Shown piece by piece: positions 59,525-64,000 of a stretch of 64,000 bases of DNA; position 1 is the first letter of the stretch; the number at the start of each line of letters is the position of its first letter. The stretch covers positions 2,728,001 through 2,792,000 of the forward strand of contig NZ_CP097870.1 of NCBI RefSeq assembly GCF_029223545.1. The letters are read 5' to 3'. Position numbers and translations under genes: made by a program. Under the pieces are notes generated by a model. That model did no database searches, was not told where the DNA came from, and saw only the letters and a list, made by a program, of their open reading frames with translations. This DNA comes from Thauera sp. GDN1. Its GTDB lineage: Bacteria; Pseudomonadota; Gammaproteobacteria; Burkholderiales; Rhodocyclaceae.

Positions 59525-60999
59525 CGCCCGCCGCCCCGCTCGCCCCCACGTGCGTGGTGCGCCCGCATCCACGACACCCGCGCCCGGGCCGTTTCCCTGT
59601 CGTCATGCGCTGGCTTGCCCGCGTGCTGGCCGCGCTGTCCGCACTGCTCGCGCTGATCCCCGGCGCGCATGCCGAACGCTTCGACTATCGGCTCGAGCCG
59701 CGCGAGATCGCGCCCGGCGCCTATGTCATCGTCGGACTGACGGAGGACTTCTCCTTCACCAACGGCGGCAACATCGCGAACGCCGGATTCCTAGTCGGTA
59801 CGGAAGGCGTGATCGTCATCGACACCGGCTCGTCGAAGCGCTACGGCGAGCAGATGCTGGCCGCGATCCGCCGCGTCACGCCGCTGCCGGTGGTGCTCAC
59901 CCTCAACACCCATCATCACCCCGACCACTTCCTCGGCAACCAGGCCTTCCCGCCCGCCACGCTGGCCGCGCTGCCGGAGACGATCGCCGCCATCCGCAGC
60001 GAGGGCGAAGCCTTCAACGCCAACATGTACCGTCTCAACGGCGACTGGATGCTCGACACCGAGGTGGTCGTCCCCGCTCGCGCAGTGGAACCCGGCCGCC
60101 AGCGCATCGGTGGCCGCGACGTCGAGCTGCTCGCGCTCGGCGGCCACACCGTGGCCGACCTCGCGCTCGTCGACCACGACACCGGCACCGTCTTCGCCGC
60201 CGACCTCGTCTTCAACGGCCGCGCGCCCACCACGCCGCATGCCGACATCGCGCGCTGGCTGGCCGCGCTCGACGCGCTCGAGCGCCTGCCGGCGCAGCGC
60301 TGGGTGCCCGGCCATGGCGAGGTCGTCACCGACACCGCGCCGCTGCGCCAGACCCGCGACTATCTCGCATGGCTGCAGCGCACCATCCGCCAGAGCGCCG
60401 AGGACGGGCTGGACATGAGCGAGGTGTTCGCGACGCCCATCCCCGCGCGCTTCGCCGCCCTGGCGCTGGTCGAGAACGAGTTCCGGCGCTCGGTCGCGCA
60501 CCTGTTCCCGGCGGCGGAACAGGCGGTGCTAGAGGGCCCGGCGAGGGCGGACGAGGCGGCGGACGAGACCGCCGGCCGGCAGGCGGGCGCGGATGCCGGG
60601 ATCCGCGTCCGCCACTTCGCCGACGTCGGCTTCTCGGACGTGCGCGACGCGCTCGCCGAAGCGATTGCCGCAGAAGGCATCACGCCGCCGGTGGTGAGCC
60701 ATTTCGGCCACATGCTCGACCGCACCGCGCCCGACCTCGGCCACGCGCGCGGGCTCTACGCCGAGGCCGAGATCCTCACCTTCTGCAACGCGGCAGTGGC
60801 TGCCCGCCTCGCCGCCGAGGCGCGCGAGCACATTGCGCTGTGCCCGCTGTCGATCGGGGTCTATGCCGAGCCCCGCGCCCCGCGCGAGGTGCGCGTCGCC
60901 TACCGCCCCCCGGGCATCGACACGCCAGGAGCGACAGCGGCGCGCGAACTGATGGCGCGGATCGTGAGGCGCGCGGCGGCCCTGCTCGGGCGCGAGTGA
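59521..60999 (+). CDS. Quinoprotein relay metallo-beta-lactamase fold protein fused to DUF302
   Basis: The protein has 492 residues. A hydrophobic signal-like segment is at about 31-51 (WLARVLAALSALLALIPGAHA). The metallo-beta-lactamase domain (about 55-330) has the metal motif HHHPDH at 131-136, H209 in LGGHT and VPGHGEV. A DUF302 domain follows at about 363-490 (VRHFADVGFSDVRDALAEAI; FCNAAVAARLAAEA). The partner is the SoxYZ-like carrier just upstream. The ATG at 59521 overlaps it; an ATG at 59605 would place the signal peptide at the very N-terminus and is a serious alternative. Confidence 0.85.
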   Translation: MTPAAPLAPTCVVRPHPRHPRPGRFPVVMRWLARVLAALSALLALIPGAHAERFDYRLEPREIAPGAYVIVGLTEDFSFTNGGNIANAGFLVGTEGVIVIDTGSSKRYGEQMLAAIRRVTPLPVVLTLNTHHHPDHFLGNQAFPPATLAALPETIAAIRSEGEAFNANMYRLNGDWMLDTEVVVPARAVEPGRQRIGGRDVELLALGGHTVADLALVDHDTGTVFAADLVFNGRAPTTPHADIARWLAALDALERLPAQRWVPGHGEVVTDTAPLRQTRDYLAWLQRTIRQSAEDGLDMSEVFATPIPARFAALALVENEFRRSVAHLFPAAEQAVLEGPARADEAADETAGRQAGADAGIRVRHFADVGFSDVRDALAEAIAAEGITPPVVSHFGHMLDRTAPDLGHARGLYAEAEILTFCNAAVAARLAAEAREHIALCPLSIGVYAEPRAPREVRVAYRPPGIDTPGATAARELMARIVRRAAALLGRE

Positions 61000-61053
61000 G
61001 CGACGCAAGGCGTAGCGCGGCGGGGGTACGCGGCGACGCCCGTCGCAGGCGGA

Positions 61054-63099
<2,046 letters not shown>

Positions 63100-63265
63100 G
63101 TCGTCTTCCTCCGGCTCCCCGGAAACGTGGTCCGGGGATGCAGTTTTATGGTTGTGTTCAAAAAAGTAGCACCTGCCCAACATTGAAGCAAATGCAGCCG
63201 CGCCTTTCGCACCCCGACTCGCCGGGATCACGCCGTGGCGGGCTGCGCGGGGGTCCGGCCCCGAC

Positions 63266-63280
63266 TGGCACAAGGTTTGC
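63266..63280 (+). promoter_or_regulatory. Sigma-54 promoter upstream of the small unknown gene
   Basis: TGGCAC-AAGGT-TTGC, a full match to the -24/-12 core, 90 bases before the ATG at 63371. The 271-base gap shows no clear copy of the 17-bp motif. Confidence 0.85.
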
Positions 63281-63370
63281 CTGAAAACCGGGCTTGTGTC
63301 ATTCCAGCACAGCCGCCCACACGCACGAACCGCGTCGGCGCACCGACCATCCACCGAGGAGGCGTTCGTC

Positions 63371-63742
63371 ATGCATGCCTGTCCCCTGCCCACCGACTCC
63401 ATCCTGCGCCGGCACTTCGAACAGCTGGCGGCCTCCGCCGGACTGCCGCAAGCGCCGCAGGACTCGATCCTGCAGCGCCACTACCGGCAGCTGCTCGATG
63501 CCCGCCTCGAAGCCCGGCCCGCAGCCGCACGCGCGCACGAGCCCGCGGTGACGGCTGCAGCTGCGGAAGCGAAGGCGGCCCCGAGCGCGCGCCCGGCCAC
63601 CGCGCCCGAAGCGCCTCCGGTGATGCGCAGCCAGCCCGCCCACGCCGCCCGCGAACCCGCGTCGATGCCCGATCGCAACCCGCCGCCGGCGCCGACCACG
63701 AGCTGGTTCAGCCGCCTGCTGGCGCGGATATTCGGCAACTGA
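63371..63742 (+). CDS. Unknown protein with two DSIL-x-RH repeats
   Basis: The protein has 123 residues. The N-terminal 50 contain a repeated helix: TDSILRRHFEQLAA and QDSILQRHYRQLLDAR. Residues 55-105 are alanine/proline-rich and probably disordered. The C-terminus is an aromatic amphipathic segment (TTSWFSRLLARIFGN). No signal peptide or known domain. GAGGAGG lies before the ATG at 63371, and a sigma-54 promoter lies upstream. The NuoE/FdsG-like gene begins 78 bases downstream, so both may form one operon. Confidence 0.75.
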   Translation: MHACPLPTDSILRRHFEQLAASAGLPQAPQDSILQRHYRQLLDARLEARPAAARAHEPAVTAAAAEAKAAPSARPATAPEAPPVMRSQPAHAAREPASMPDRNPPPAPTTSWFSRLLARIFGN

Positions 63743-63820
63743 GTCACCCGCCCCCCGCCGCATCATGAACCGGGCGCCGACCCGCAGCCACGACCCCGAC
63801 CACCCAGGAACATCCCAAAG

Positions 63821-64000
63821 ATGGCCGCTTCCACGACCGCCCCGGACAGCCCCGTGCGCCGCAAACCCCGCGCAACCCAGCGCGGCCGGCAACTCGAACC
63901 CGCCGCGCTCGCCGAGATCGAGACCCTGCTCGCCGGCCGCGCGCGCGCCCGCGACCACCTGATCGAGCACCTGCACGCGATCCAGGACGCCTGCGGCCAC
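63821..64000 (+). CDS. NuoE/FdsG-like subunit, N-terminal part
   Basis: The first 60 residues are present and the gene runs off the window. After a basic leader (about 1-28) the sequence LAEIETLLAGRARARDHLIEHLHAIQDACGH matches the start of the thioredoxin-fold [2Fe-2S] subunit of NAD-linked formate dehydrogenases, hydrogenases and complex I. The cysteines that bind the cluster lie beyond the window. AGGAA is about 12 bases before the ATG. An NAD-dependent formate dehydrogenase gamma subunit is the best guess. Confidence 0.65.
   Translation, partial: MAASTTAPDSPVRRKPRATQRGRQLEPAALAEIETLLAGRARARDHLIEHLHAIQDACGH

Overview
The window is a 64-kb chromosomal segment of a high-GC betaproteobacterium. 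Gene content suggests the Rhodocyclales (Thauera / Azoarcus / Aromatoleum type): a tungsten aldehyde:ferredoxin oxidoreductase of the AorABC kind, a PQQ alcohol dehydrogenase locus, glycolate oxidation, a TRAP transporter, a PEP-CTERM protein and REP-type repeats. The genus is an inference. I saw no rRNA, tRNA, CRISPR array, insertion sequence or prophage.

Layout. 1-3.6 kb: end of folK, a DUF486 membrane protein, a deoxynucleoside kinase, panB-panC and a CBS-domain protein. 3.6-10 kb: a REP cluster, then (minus strand) pepN, a tandem universal stress protein, a CPA2 cation/proton antiporter and an RDD membrane protein. 10-16 kb: branched-chain amino acid synthesis (acetolactate synthase large and small subunits, ilvC), pssA and leuA. 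16-17.9 kb: a DUF2069 protein, wrbA and a FadR-type regulator. 18-26.6 kb: the glycolate operon glcDEFGB plus a permease, divergent from that regulator, with two TGGT-N3-ACCA operator-like dyads between them. 26.7-28.9 kb: rpsP-rimM-trmD-rplS. 29-33.9 kb: lptG/lptF divergent from pepA-holC. 33.9-38.5 kb: a TRAP transporter with a divergent LysR regulator, lying between holC and valS. 38.5-44.2 kb: valS, a TusA-type protein, a BepA-type protease and moaC. 44.2-45.2 kb: a PEP-CTERM protein with a consensus sigma-54 promoter and two upstream repeats.

45.2-64 kb is the most distinctive part, an aldehyde/alcohol oxidation region. On the minus strand are an AcoR-like sigma-54 activator, then aorA-aorB-aorC, a MoaD-like sulfur carrier, two small proteins, and the permease and ATPase of a tungstate-type ABC transporter without its binding protein. 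Next come a PedF-like cytochrome c and a quinoprotein-associated binding protein (plus strand), a secreted tandem Cache protein and a PQQ alcohol dehydrogenase (minus strand). The dehydrogenase has the extra aspartate that marks lanthanide-dependent enzymes. These are followed by a SoxYZ-like carrier, a metallo-beta-lactamase/DUF302 fusion (plus strand), and a second AcoR-like activator (minus strand). The window closes with a small unknown gene and the start of a NuoE/FdsG-like subunit.

Five -24/-12 promoters in this last region, plus the one at the PEP-CTERM gene, make sigma-54 control the unifying theme. A shared 17-bp motif (TGTTGCG-N3-CGGAACA) near the quinoprotein genes is a candidate binding site for the AcoR-like activators. 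The combined picture, which is inference, is periplasmic oxidation of an alcohol to an aldehyde, with electrons passing to cytochrome c, followed by cytoplasmic oxidation of the aldehyde to an acid by the tungsten enzyme.
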